From: CAYZJV01 sp964473245
GTDB taxonomy: Bacteria; Spirochaetota; Spirochaetia; Sphaerochaetales; Sphaerochaetaceae
Reading direction: 5' to 3'
Length of the DNA stretch: 64,000 nucleotides
Assembly: GCA_964473245.1 (NCBI GenBank)
Contig: CAYYOL010000001.1
Location: 50,303-114,302, forward strand
Made by a program: the position numbers and the translations under genes. Shown here in pieces: positions 50,758-60,200 of the stretch (the stretch's first letter is position 1; each line of letters starts with the position of its first letter). Under the pieces are notes generated by a model. The model was not told the origin of the DNA and did not search any database. It saw only the letters and a list, made by a program, of their open reading frames with translations.

Positions 50758-52537
50758 CGTAGATACCCCCTAGCTGACTCATCGATCGCTCAAGACGAAC
50801 TGCGATTCTGTCGAGATCTCCAGCAGATTCATTTGCAATCGAAAAACGCATGCGTGCGATCTCCTGAACCACCTTCATCCTTCTGAGCTTTACCATGGTG
50901 ACCCCTTTTGCGATTGCCTCCGAACCGAGATGCCAGTAGGAGAGGATCAACTGGAGCATCCTCACCTGCTTCTCCACCGTCGAGTATCGATCGATCTCAT
51001 CGAACGCATTCTGTTGGAGAAATGCCGTCTTGAACAGCGAACACACCTCGAGGATAAAGTTCTGACTATCTGGAAGCGCATCGGGACCTACCAGTTTCAC
51101 GATCTGCTGCAACCGAACCTCACGCTGGAGCAGTTCCATGATCTCAGCCCTGCTTGTCTTCCAAGAGCCTTCCCCCTGCCCTTCCCACCATGGAGCGACA
51201 TCGTCCACATATTCTGAGTACGAATCGAGCCAACTGATGGCTGGATAGTGTCGAGCACTGGCCAGGGACCGATCAAGACCCCAGAAACAACGTACGAATC
51301 GTTTCGTGTGTTGGGTTACAGGCTCGGAAAAATCGCCCCCAGGAGGTGAGACAGCTCCGATGACAGATACCGAACCATCGGTACCGTCGAGGGTTTGCAT
51401 ATACCCTGCCCGCTCATAGAATTCGGCTATTCTCGTAGGAAGATATGCCGGGAAGCCCTCTTCGGCCGGCATCTCCTCCATCCGGCCAGAGAGTTCTCGA
51501 AGTGCCTCTGCCCAACGACTTGTCGAGTCGGCCATGATCGCTACATGATACCCTTGGTCCCGATAGTATTCTGCTAGGGTAATCCCGGTATAGATACTCG
51601 CTTCTCTTGCACTTACAGGCATGTTAGAAGTGTTTGCTATGAGGATGGTCCGCTCCATGAGAGACCGTCCGGTTCCCGGATCGATCAAATGGGGGAATTC
51701 TCGCAGGACATCGGTCATCTCATTTCCCCGTTCACCACAACCGATATAGACAATGATGTCTGCATCGCACCAACGAGCGATTGCGTGTTGCGTCATAGTC
51801 TTTCCGGTACCGAATCCGCCGGGTATCGCCACTGTCCCCCCTTTCGCCAAGGGAAAGAGCATATCTATGACTCGCTGCCCGGTAATAAGGGGGATAGAGA
51901 GTGGTTTTCGCTCAGATACCGGTCTGGGTACGCGAATAGGCCAGTTCTGATAGAGTCCGACATCCACCTTCTGACCATCGGCCGACGTTATGGTGCATAC
52001 CACCTGGTCTACCGTATAGCTTCCTGCCTCTTTGATCTCCGTTATGGTATAGGGCGCTGGTGCATCGATTCGCGGTGGTAGCAGAATCCTATGCTCAACC
52101 CGTTCAGTCTCCTGTACGAAACCGATGGTCTGCCCCGGCCTGACGGTATCTCCAGTGCGAGCGACAGGAACGAATTCCCACGTCCGACTCCTATCCAAAG
52201 GAGGACTCTCGATGCCTCGTTCGATTGAGTCTCCGCTGAGCTGTCTGAGTCTCTCCAGAGGACGCTGGATGCCATCGTAGATAGTTCCAATCAACCCCGG
52301 ACCGAGCTCGACCGAGAGGGGCATACCAGTTCCATACACGTTATCCATGGGGGCAATACCGGTCGCCTCTTCGTATACCTGAACGATAGCTTCATTTCCA
52401 TCGAGTTTCACCACCTCGCCGACGAGACGCTGCTCGCCCACATGGACAAGCTCCATCATCATGACATCGCTGATTCCCTTTATCGTGATGACCGGGCCAT
52501 TCACCCGTTTTACCTGTCCTACTATTCTTTCCGGCAT
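50747..52537 (-). CDS. atpA: V-type ATP synthase catalytic subunit A
   Basis: 596 aa catalytic subunit. P-loop PGGFGTGKTMTQHA (~residue 230; relatives more often have GPFGSGKT), YIGCGERGNEMTDVL, MADSTSRWAEALRE and SYSEYVDDVAPWW are family blocks. The V-type insertion around residues 110-180 is present. It can hydrolyse or make ATP with coupled ion flow. It overlaps the E gene by 16 bases. Confidence 0.96.
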   Translation of the reverse strand: MPERIVGQVKRVNGPVITIKGISDVMMMELVHVGEQRLVGEVVKLDGNEAIVQVYEEATGIAPMDNVYGTGMPLSVELGPGLIGTIYDGIQRPLERLRQLSGDSIERGIESPPLDRSRTWEFVPVARTGDTVRPGQTIGFVQETERVEHRILLPPRIDAPAPYTITEIKEAGSYTVDQVVCTITSADGQKVDVGLYQNWPIRVPRPVSERKPLSIPLITGQRVIDMLFPLAKGGTVAIPGGFGTGKTMTQHAIARWCDADIIVYIGCGERGNEMTDVLREFPHLIDPGTGRSLMERTILIANTSNMPVSAREASIYTGITLAEYYRDQGYHVAIMADSTSRWAEALRELSGRMEEMPAEEGFPAYLPTRIAEFYERAGYMQTLDGTDGSVSVIGAVSPPGGDFSEPVTQHTKRFVRCFWGLDRSLASARHYPAISWLDSYSEYVDDVAPWWEGQGEGSWKTSRAEIMELLQREVRLQQIVKLVGPDALPDSQNFILEVCSLFKTAFLQQNAFDEIDRYSTVEKQVRMLQLILSYWHLGSEAIAKGVTMVKLRRMKVVQEIARMRFSIANESAGDLDRIAVRLERSMSQLGGIYDER

Positions 52538-53145
52538 GGTTGTCCTTCCATCAGTTCCTTGAGCTCCCGTTCGTGACGAATGAGACGTGTCGCCACTTGA
52601 TTGTTGAATGCCACAGACCCGTCGGTACTCGAAACCTCCACACCCTGTCCGGTGAGCGGAGTTTCACCCACTTTGAGCTTCACCACCTTTCCCGTAGTCT
52701 GTTTCACCAGCTTCTCAGCCTCCCTGAGCATACTCTCATCCACTCGTTCACGAAAGGAGCAGGAGACCACCGCTTCACCTCTATCGAGTCCTACAGCAGC
52801 TTCGGCTATCCACCCGATGAGAGTACTCCGATAGGTTTCGGTCTCAACTAGAGCGGCCATCTTGCGGGAGATCGCCTCAAGAATCAGCTTCCGCAGTCGT
52901 TCTGAACTGGCAACCTCGTGTCGTCGTTCGAGATTCCGAATCGTGGATTCTTCGAGTTTGTGAATCTGTTCGATCCGTTTCTCACCTGCTTTCCGCTCCT
53001 GTTCTATGGCAACTTCGATCCGCTTTTCCGTCGATGCTCGAATAGATTGAGCATCCTGGTCGGCACGTTCGAGAATCGTCGCTGCCTGAGTATGTGCACT
53101 CTGCAGAATGCCAGCGAACAACTGGTCAGTGTGGCCCGTACTCAT
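52522..53145 (-). CDS. atpE: V-type ATP synthase subunit E (peripheral stalk)
   Basis: 207 aa. The N-terminal ~100 residues are a charged coiled coil (ILERADQDAQSIRAST, RKAGEKRIEQIHKLEE), the C-terminal half a globular head-binding domain. It pairs with subunit H to form the stator stalk. It overlaps the F gene by 4 bases. Confidence 0.9.
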   Translation of the reverse strand: MSTGHTDQLFAGILQSAHTQAATILERADQDAQSIRASTEKRIEVAIEQERKAGEKRIEQIHKLEESTIRNLERRHEVASSERLRKLILEAISRKMAALVETETYRSTLIGWIAEAAVGLDRGEAVVSCSFRERVDESMLREAEKLVKQTTGKVVKLKVGETPLTGQGVEVSSTDGSVAFNNQVATRLIRHERELKELMEGQPCRKE

Positions 53146-53444
53146 AACGATACCCCTATTGCTTCATTGACCAACGACCGTAGATCTCGAGAGACGCCAC
53201 CGCTTGCCTTGTTCGGTATTTCCACAATGAGTGGAAAGCTTTCACTGAACATGTACCGGTCCACCTCGGATCTGATCGTATCTGCTACATCCTGTGTGAT
53301 GATGATAATGCCGTAGTCGTGATTCTCTAGTGCCGTACGTAGCGCAGCTATGGCCTCATGCTCATTCGAAGCGACCATGCCCCGAGTACCCACCAGAGAG
53401 AATCCGAGAACGGTATCTTCATCGCCAATCACAAAATAGCGCAT
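53142..53444 (-). CDS. atpF: V-type ATP synthase subunit F
   Basis: 100 aa. MRYFVIGDEDTVLGFSLVGTRG at the start and YGIIIITQDVADTIR in the middle are typical of the rotor regulatory subunit F. It starts 6 nt after the K gene. Confidence 0.92.
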   Translation of the reverse strand: MRYFVIGDEDTVLGFSLVGTRGMVASNEHEAIAALRTALENHDYGIIIITQDVADTIRSEVDRYMFSESFPLIVEIPNKASGGVSRDLRSLVNEAIGVSL

Positions 53445-53450
53445 AGACTA

Positions 53451-53804
53451 TCACACTTTCCCTAGAATCATGAGTGCCGTGATGAATCCGAACACCACAA
53501 GTCCTTCGGCGAGTGCTATGAAAATGAGCGCCTGTGAGCCGATTTCGGGTTTTTCACTCATGGCTCCCATCGCAGCGGCTCCGACATGTGAAATGGCAAA
53601 ACCTGCAGCCACTGCACCGAAACTAAATGCGATGGCGGCAGAGATGACCACCCACATAAGGTCGTTACTCGATGTGCTGGAACTCTCTGCAGCCGTCTCT
53701 GCGGCAAACAGAGGTGGGGCAAAGATGACCCCCGACAGAACGAGTAAGAGGAATGTGATTCCAATCGAGAGAAAAAGTCTTTTTTTAAACATATGCATGG
53801 TCAC
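53451..53804 (-). CDS. atpK: V-type ATP synthase proteolipid subunit K
   Basis: 117 aa. A signal-peptide-like first helix (LFLSIGITFLLLVLSGVIFAPPLFA), a short Ser/Glu linker, then one c-type hairpin: AIAFSFGAVAAGFAISHVGAAAMGA and ALIFIALAEGLVVFGFITALMILG, with the ion-binding Glu in LAEG. So it is a single-hairpin proteolipid with a probable cleaved leader. The start is GTG at 53804, 8 nt after AGGAGGG; the ATGs downstream are spaced less well. H+ or Na+ specificity is not decidable by eye. Confidence 0.9.
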   Translation of the reverse strand: MTMHMFKKRLFLSIGITFLLLVLSGVIFAPPLFAAETAAESSSTSSNDLMWVVISAAIAFSFGAVAAGFAISHVGAAAMGAMSEKPEIGSQALIFIALAEGLVVFGFITALMILGKV

Positions 53805-53819
53805 GATGAACCCTCCTGG

Positions 53820-55829
53820 CTAAGAATGCGAAACGATCTGTCTCCCGGCATCTCTGCGTAGGGACACAGGATTATAGGACAGGCCACGGCCTGTGAAATA
53901 CTTGGTGAAGAACTCGTAATAGTTGAGACGGAGTGCCTGAATACCTGCTGATAGACCTTCTAGAGCAATGACAAGGACGTTCCCGACCAAAAGAACGAGT
54001 AGCCCTCCGAGCGCTCCACCAGCAAGATCGGCCATCTGAGCGAAGGCACTCATAAGGCTGACGTGTGCGATACCGAGTCCAGCAACACGCATGAAACTCA
54101 GTGTGTTTGCAAGAAAACCTGAGAAGATCTCGAGCAGATCGACGATCCATTCAAGTAAAGAATCAAGGATAATAGCGAATGGACTCTTCTGCTCGAGGGT
54201 CTCTCCCCGACGGTGAAGGAGATATCGGTGCAATGGCACTTTGATCAAGAGAATGAGCAGAGGAATACCGAAGGCCAAGGGGAGAAAGATCCCTTCAGGG
54301 AGTTGGGTGTACCCACTTTCCACAAATGCGAACGCTGCCCAGATACCACAAGCGAACAACCATCCTCCGAGTATGCCATTCTTGTCCATCACCAGGTGGA
54401 ACCAATCTCGTTTTCTCATGAGGTTCACCCAGTTCAGTACGAGCCCACTTGCTATCACTACAATGCCGAAACGGATCGTGATTCCGAGAATCGTATAGAC
54501 ATCTCTGCCGGTCGATTCATGTCCTACGACAGCAGCATGGTAATCGAACCAGAGCGGTGGAAAGAGCGCGTAGCCGAAATAGGATCCGAATATGATACCT
54601 CCAATGATGGAGGCTCCTCCGAGATAGACGAAAAGTCGAACGAGGTTCTCGCTTATCATTCGCTGCGAGACCTGCGGATGCAAACGGTAATACCGTATTC
54701 CGAAGAGACCAAGGAGGAGTATCACCAAACCTTGTCCGGCATCGGCAAACATGAGACCGAACATACAGAGATAGGAAATCGCGACAAATGGGGTTGGATT
54801 CACCGTCCCGTATTCCGGTACACTGTAGTTCTCCACCAAGCGTTGGAAGGGTCGGAGAACGGGAATATCTTGTACCGCCACAGGGATCTCCTCTCGAGGT
54901 ACCTCTCGAGCATCGGTCCACTCCACGACACAGGCCTGGTTAGCTGCATTGCGAATAGCTCGTTCTAACTGCTCAGACTGACTTTCAGGGACCCATCCGG
55001 AAAAGAGCGTGGTATTGCGGGTATGGCTGAAGTGTTCCGAGATTTCTCCGAGTAGCTCGTGCAACCGCAGAAGAGACCAGAGCTGTTCCAAAGGCTTTCG
55101 CTCTTGGACTATCCGGTCCGAGATCCGTCGTTTCACCTGAATATTCTGCTCTTCAATATCTTTCACCTGGGCATGCAGGTGCTCTTCCAGAAGGATCAGA
55201 GCCTTTCTCTGCAGCTCGCCGTCGGGGTTCTCGGTCCATCGTAATGTATCCATCAGTGGTGCGACTTGCTGGCGATCACGCTTCAAGGTGAGCAGAACCA
55301 GATCCTCCCACGATTCGGGTTGCAAGACCACACATGCTTGATTCGCCAACCGAGCCCTGATATGTTCAGCGGACCCCTTCTCGACAGATCCGATTCTAAT
55401 ATCGATGTATTGGAGCTTTCGCTCGGCAACATACCGATACAGCTCCTCTGTTCTTATCTTTGCCTGACTCAGTTGCTTCTGCTTTTCACGAATCGATGCC
55501 ACATCGTTCGTAATGCGATCCATGAGGTGTTTCGCCCGTTTGGTATCGAGCGGTTCAGCATTGTCTGGATCGAGATGCTCGGTCGATGGAATGGGTATGT
55601 TCGCCTGTAGGAGAAGTGTCTCTACCCTTGCCTTGAGATTCGCAAGATCTTCAGTCTCCTCAGCTTTCTGTTCTGCCCCGATCAATCGAGATGCCTGCTC
55701 CGGTGCGATCTTCGATATCTGAATGAGATCGAGCACACCCAATTTTAGCAGAGATCGCTTTACCGGCTCGGTAGCTTCTTCGAGTACTACAGCAGTTAAG
55801 AGCTTCATTGGTACGGTAAATACATTCAT
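53820..55829 (-). CDS. atpI: V-type ATP synthase subunit I (a-type)
   Basis: 669 aa. The N-terminal half is soluble with long coiled coils. The C-terminal half has about eight helices and the key segment LEIFSGFLANTLSFMRVAGLGIAHVSL, whose Arg faces the proteolipid Glu. It forms the ion half-channels. The ATG at 55829 has GGGAG 8 nt upstream and overlaps the C gene by 4 bases. Confidence 0.93.
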   Translation of the reverse strand: MNVFTVPMKLLTAVVLEEATEPVKRSLLKLGVLDLIQISKIAPEQASRLIGAEQKAEETEDLANLKARVETLLLQANIPIPSTEHLDPDNAEPLDTKRAKHLMDRITNDVASIREKQKQLSQAKIRTEELYRYVAERKLQYIDIRIGSVEKGSAEHIRARLANQACVVLQPESWEDLVLLTLKRDRQQVAPLMDTLRWTENPDGELQRKALILLEEHLHAQVKDIEEQNIQVKRRISDRIVQERKPLEQLWSLLRLHELLGEISEHFSHTRNTTLFSGWVPESQSEQLERAIRNAANQACVVEWTDAREVPREEIPVAVQDIPVLRPFQRLVENYSVPEYGTVNPTPFVAISYLCMFGLMFADAGQGLVILLLGLFGIRYYRLHPQVSQRMISENLVRLFVYLGGASIIGGIIFGSYFGYALFPPLWFDYHAAVVGHESTGRDVYTILGITIRFGIVVIASGLVLNWVNLMRKRDWFHLVMDKNGILGGWLFACGIWAAFAFVESGYTQLPEGIFLPLAFGIPLLILLIKVPLHRYLLHRRGETLEQKSPFAIILDSLLEWIVDLLEIFSGFLANTLSFMRVAGLGIAHVSLMSAFAQMADLAGGALGGLLVLLVGNVLVIALEGLSAGIQALRLNYYEFFTKYFTGRGLSYNPVSLRRDAGRQIVSHS

Positions 55830-56902
55830 ATGGCAAACTCCCGGATGGTTGCAGAATCCCACCCATAGTATATTCCATTGATGAGTATTCGAATCATTGC
55901 ATCCTGCCGTTCTTCAAGAAAGAAATAGGCAAGGATAATACCGAACGAGAAGGGATTTCCCCGAAGCATGGACTGAAACGATTTGCTACGTACCGTAAAT
56001 AAATACTGTTCCACTACTCGTGTCTGCACCTCTGCCTGCACCTTCCCCATCGCCTCCAACTGCTTGGCGAGATCGGGAAATCGTTTGGCAACCAATAGTT
56101 GGGGTGATCGCTGCTCAGCCGGCAAGTTCAGGTATGAGGAGAACTCCCTGCTGTCCACCAGCGTTCCCCCTTCAATCATGAGTGTACGAAGCTGCTCCTC
56201 GGACAACTGATACAGGGAACCGAAACGGACAAGATTGATACTGTTCTTCAAATCGGCATCTCTGTCGAGTACCGAAAGAGCCAAATCTCCATCCTCGGCA
56301 GGGAGCTTGTCCACTACACGCCGAAGCAGATGAATCCACGTTCGATCTAGAGCGGTTTCTAGGGAAAAAAGTCCCTCTTCTGCAATCTCTTTCCCAGACC
56401 ACTGTTTCACAGCAGTCTCATAGGGAGTCTTCCTGAGAGCTTCAACCACCTCATCGTAGTTTTCCGCATTGGCGATTCGAGTCCAGTCGATATCGGACAC
56501 GATTCGGTCCTGGTAGAGATAGCCGAACCGATAGTCGATATTCTGTTGTTTGATAGTGTTGCTGAACCAAAGCCGTATCACCCCTTTCAGATTCTCCACT
56601 TCCAATTTTCGCGTCATGGCAAGAACGGCATCTGCATGGATTCCTTCAAGCAATTTCGCCACTTCTTGGTGCAACTCGATATTTCTTGCGAAAAGCCACC
56701 CTTCCAGTCGTTGTACATCTCCACTTTCGTCGTAGATGTCGAGCAACGGTTCATATGGGGTTCCCCTGAGTGCATGGAAAAGCTCATCGAGTGTCTGACT
56801 TCTCATGAGTTGATCCATATGCTCTTGGGTGAGCATGGAGCCGATGCGAGTACGCAGTTTGGCTTGAATGAAGGCGTAACGGCCCAAAGACCGAATACTC
56901 AC
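55826..56902 (-). CDS. atpC: V-type ATP synthase subunit C (AC39 family)
   Basis: 358 aa. The start SIRSLGRYAFIQAKLRTRIGSML and repeated three-helix units (e.g. ENLKGVIRLWF, SLETALDRTW, DLKNSINLVRFG) are typical of the spacer subunit linking central stalk and rotor ring. The start is GTG at 56902, forming a GTGA overlap with the H stop, with GGGGAG 8 nt upstream. A longer frame extends into the H gene and is not the start. Confidence 0.9.
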   Translation of the reverse strand: MSIRSLGRYAFIQAKLRTRIGSMLTQEHMDQLMRSQTLDELFHALRGTPYEPLLDIYDESGDVQRLEGWLFARNIELHQEVAKLLEGIHADAVLAMTRKLEVENLKGVIRLWFSNTIKQQNIDYRFGYLYQDRIVSDIDWTRIANAENYDEVVEALRKTPYETAVKQWSGKEIAEEGLFSLETALDRTWIHLLRRVVDKLPAEDGDLALSVLDRDADLKNSINLVRFGSLYQLSEEQLRTLMIEGGTLVDSREFSSYLNLPAEQRSPQLLVAKRFPDLAKQLEAMGKVQAEVQTRVVEQYLFTVRSKSFQSMLRGNPFSFGIILAYFFLEERQDAMIRILINGIYYGWDSATIREFAI

Positions 56903-57231
56903 GGATTCGACTCCCCTACCGAAGATCGACACAGAATAGTCACCATGCGATTTGCAATCTGTTCGGCACAAGCTATGAATTCCTGATTATCACGATCGGA
57001 CTCGACCAATGCCTCACGGACAGTAGCAATACGGCGATCTGACTGTTGCTGTGCCTCAGTGATAGCGGCATCCCGTTCCCTACGAGCCTGCTCAATAGCA
57101 CTTTTCAACCGGTTTTCTCCGGTCTTCTGTGCCTCTGCCACACGTGCTCGCCCCTCTACCTGAGCCTCTTTCACTATCTTCTCAGCTTCGGATTCAACGG
57201 TGAAGATTTCGTCTATCAGTTCGCTTCGCAT
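56899..57231 (-). CDS. atpH: V-type ATP synthase subunit H/G (stator coiled coil)
   Basis: 110 aa, nearly all charged heptads (EAEKIVKEAQVEGRARVAEAQ, RRERDAAITEAQQQSDRR). It matches the AhaH/NtpF-type small stator partner of subunit E. It is the first gene of the V-ATPase operon. AAGGA lies 15 nt upstream, better placed for a 7-codon minicistron that overlaps its start in another frame. Confidence 0.85.
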   Translation of the reverse strand: MRSELIDEIFTVESEAEKIVKEAQVEGRARVAEAQKTGENRLKSAIEQARRERDAAITEAQQQSDRRIATVREALVESDRDNQEFIACAEQIANRMVTILCRSSVGESNP

Positions 57232-57256
57232 ATGCTCATACTAATCCTTTCCGATT

Positions 57257-57265
57257 ATCATATCA
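57257..57265 (-). promoter_or_regulatory. Extended -10 of the V-ATPase operon
   Basis: Minus strand TGA-TATGAT (57265-57257) in the 54-bp gap after the usher gene. No clear -35. Confidence 0.4.
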
Positions 57266-57285
57266 AGCGAGGATTGCAGCATGCG

Positions 57286-60200
57286 CTATCTAGATGTCTG
57301 CGTCACAGGCTTCCATCCGTCACGAGGAGAGATCGCATCGAGGTACGGTTTCACGATCATTCTCAGTCGAGCGAGATTGAACAGCTGCAGTTCTCGTTCC
57401 CTTCGCATCCGCATGAGGGCACTCATCTCTTCAGGTTGAGCTCCCACGAACTCGACATAGGAGTCGGAGAAGCTCTCATCTCCATCGGTTACCAATTGGG
57501 AGTCGAGCATCAACCGTTGCGGATAGTAGTCGTCCCAGAAGACAAGCTCTTCCATACGGTCGGTAATCTCTAGTCTATAGAACCCATCTTCATCGAATAC
57601 ACTCGATTCCACTTCGTTACCCATGAGTGACTCGTAGAACTCGAACTCCAATGCCTCGGAAATCTCGCTCGCAATGAATGTTTCGAGAACGAGAACCAAC
57701 GGTTCATCGGTATCTTCGAACTCCTCGATAGTGAATCTGACATCTATCGGAGGATCGTCTTCGGTACTGTTGGGAAGGAAGAGGCTAAACTGATACTCTC
57801 CAGCCTTGATTCCGCTCATGAAGAAGAATCCATGTTCATCGGTGAAGAGATAGAGCGTTTCATCGAATACCAAAGTCTCCTCTCCATCCTCGGCGATTTC
57901 GACTCGAGCAAGATCGGTCGTGTATCGAGAATAGGCCGATTGCGGTGTTCGCAGCAGTGTGCCTACGACAGAATAGGTCAATTCGCTGCTCACTCGTACT
58001 GCATACCCCTGACGTGGACGCGGGAGGAAGTCGTAGATGAAGGATTCGCTGCTACCCATCAACGATTCACCAATTCCGTAGACGACCACATTATTCTGTT
58101 GGTGAGTGGTGATCGAAGTATACGTACCCACACCGAACAGTTTCGGAAGTGCCTGTGGTTCGCTGGTCATGGTTCGGGTGACTGCGATATCACCTCCCTT
58201 CATAGCTCCACCAGGTTTGACCAGCAGGAAGTTATCCGAGATGCTTCTCGTCATGCCGAACATTCCTCCTGAATAGGCAAAGGCCGTATTCAGCGAGAGA
58301 CTCGTAGTGAATCGAGTAAATCGATCACTGTACTGCTGTCGTAATGATACTCCGTATCGCACGCCGCTACGACTGTAGGAGATCGTTCCCTGGTGATCGA
58401 GAGGATCGTCGAATTCGATTCCACTGAATGAGAACTGCATACTGGAGTTCGATGAGCCGAATGGACGCCACGATGCATTCACATAGGTAGAATCCTCTAG
58501 GTTGGTCGAGGCCGACATGTTGAGGTTCGGATTGAATGAGTAGTTCAGACCGATCTGTCCCCGGACCTGAGGTGTCGGTGCTGCAGGCGATGCATAGAGA
58601 CTCACCGAACCACTTACCGACATGCGTGGTATAAGGGGTAAACCCGAGCTGAGCGTAACTCGCCACGTGGGAAGTGTTGAAGATAGTAACCAGTTGAGAC
58701 TACCACTGAGACTGTATCGTAATTGTGGCCCCACCCTTCCGGAGAAGGAGAAACTGGTAGTGATTGTGTGTCCGGCTGCAGGAGTCTCTCCAGGTGGTAC
58801 AGATAATCTCGTTGTGTATCGTTTCGAGGTGATCCCAGCAGAGAGGCTGAGAGCCCCGAATGAAGACTCTTCAGACCCGGATATGCGGTAGCTGAGAGAA
58901 CCTGCAAGACCGAATGCCAAGGGGAGATTGTAGCTGGTGGAGAGCGAAGCATCGAATGAACCGAATGGGGTTGCAATGATCTGCGAGATACCCAAGTTGA
59001 CGGCGGAGGGACTGAAAGCAAGCGAGTATTGTGCTGTGACTTCATCGTTGAGACCATACTGCTGGTTCAGTCTGAACACCGTATTGTCAATATTATACTG
59101 AGGGAACGAAAGACTAGCCGAATAGAGGGTGTCCCCACGTGCAAGGAGGCGGGAATCGAATCCGAGAACGAATTCGTACTCTTCCTGCTGATCGGGGTTG
59201 GAAATCGGTTCCACTACCACCCGAGCGTAATTTGCTCCTTGGGTGAATGCAAAATCTCTGAGCTTGTAGATACCTGCTTGCAACTCTCTCCGATAGACGC
59301 TCCGCTCATTGATGAGCACTTCCACAATCGAAGGCTCATCTACGACAACTTCATACTCGAATTGATGATTCTTTGGTTTGGCATCGCCGTAGTTGTACCG
59401 TTTCTCCACCCCGATACCAAAGGTATCTACCGAATAGCCTAGATAGTCATTCACATTTCCGAAGACGAATCGGAGACTTTTTGGTTTGTAGTCATAGAAT
59501 CCCTGGATACCTTGGAAGGTTACATAATCTCGATAGTCTTCGGACCATGTCTCCAGTATCCTATTATAGGCTCTGCCTGGATGCACTGTGTAGGAGAAGT
59601 CGAAGGCAACATCGAAGATGGATAGAGAGTTTCTCGATTGCATGGTGAACAGAGATGTGGGATTGATCTGCCAGTTGTTGGCCGCTGAGACGTCAAGCAG
59701 GGAGTAGATGGAGAGGTTCGCGAACCAAGAGAAGGGTTCCGGCTCGATGAAGGAGCTTCCGCTCATGCTGTACGAGCTGTAACGAGCTAGCGTTCCCCGA
59801 TTGATCGAAAGGATTCTCGTAGGCATCATCCAAGTGGGGAAGTTCATATTCAACTCGAATGTCTGGTAGTTGTACCAGGTCTCGATTCCCATCTCATTCA
59901 GGTAGGCAAGGGAAAAGAAGGTATCTGTAGTCGCGAAGAGCTCCTGCTCGAAGGAGTCGATGAGCAGATCGGAAATCAGACTCCGAAACTCTGCAACATT
60001 CACATAGATCGAGTCTGAAAGGAATGTCACCGTGATATCGCTCAGATAATCGGTATTCACGATCAATGGCACATAGTATTCACCATCGTCGAATATCGAA
60101 TAATCCTCCTCACCTGCGACATAGAAATCTGCCCAGGGATCGTCCTCTTCCTCTTCGGGAATCCACTGATCCTGCCAATCTTCATCCCACTCTTCCCATT

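Noticed and set aside
54213..54968. 251-residue plus-strand ORF opposite atpI
   Set aside because: It lies fully antisense to a confident gene, has atypical composition and no Shine-Dalgarno.
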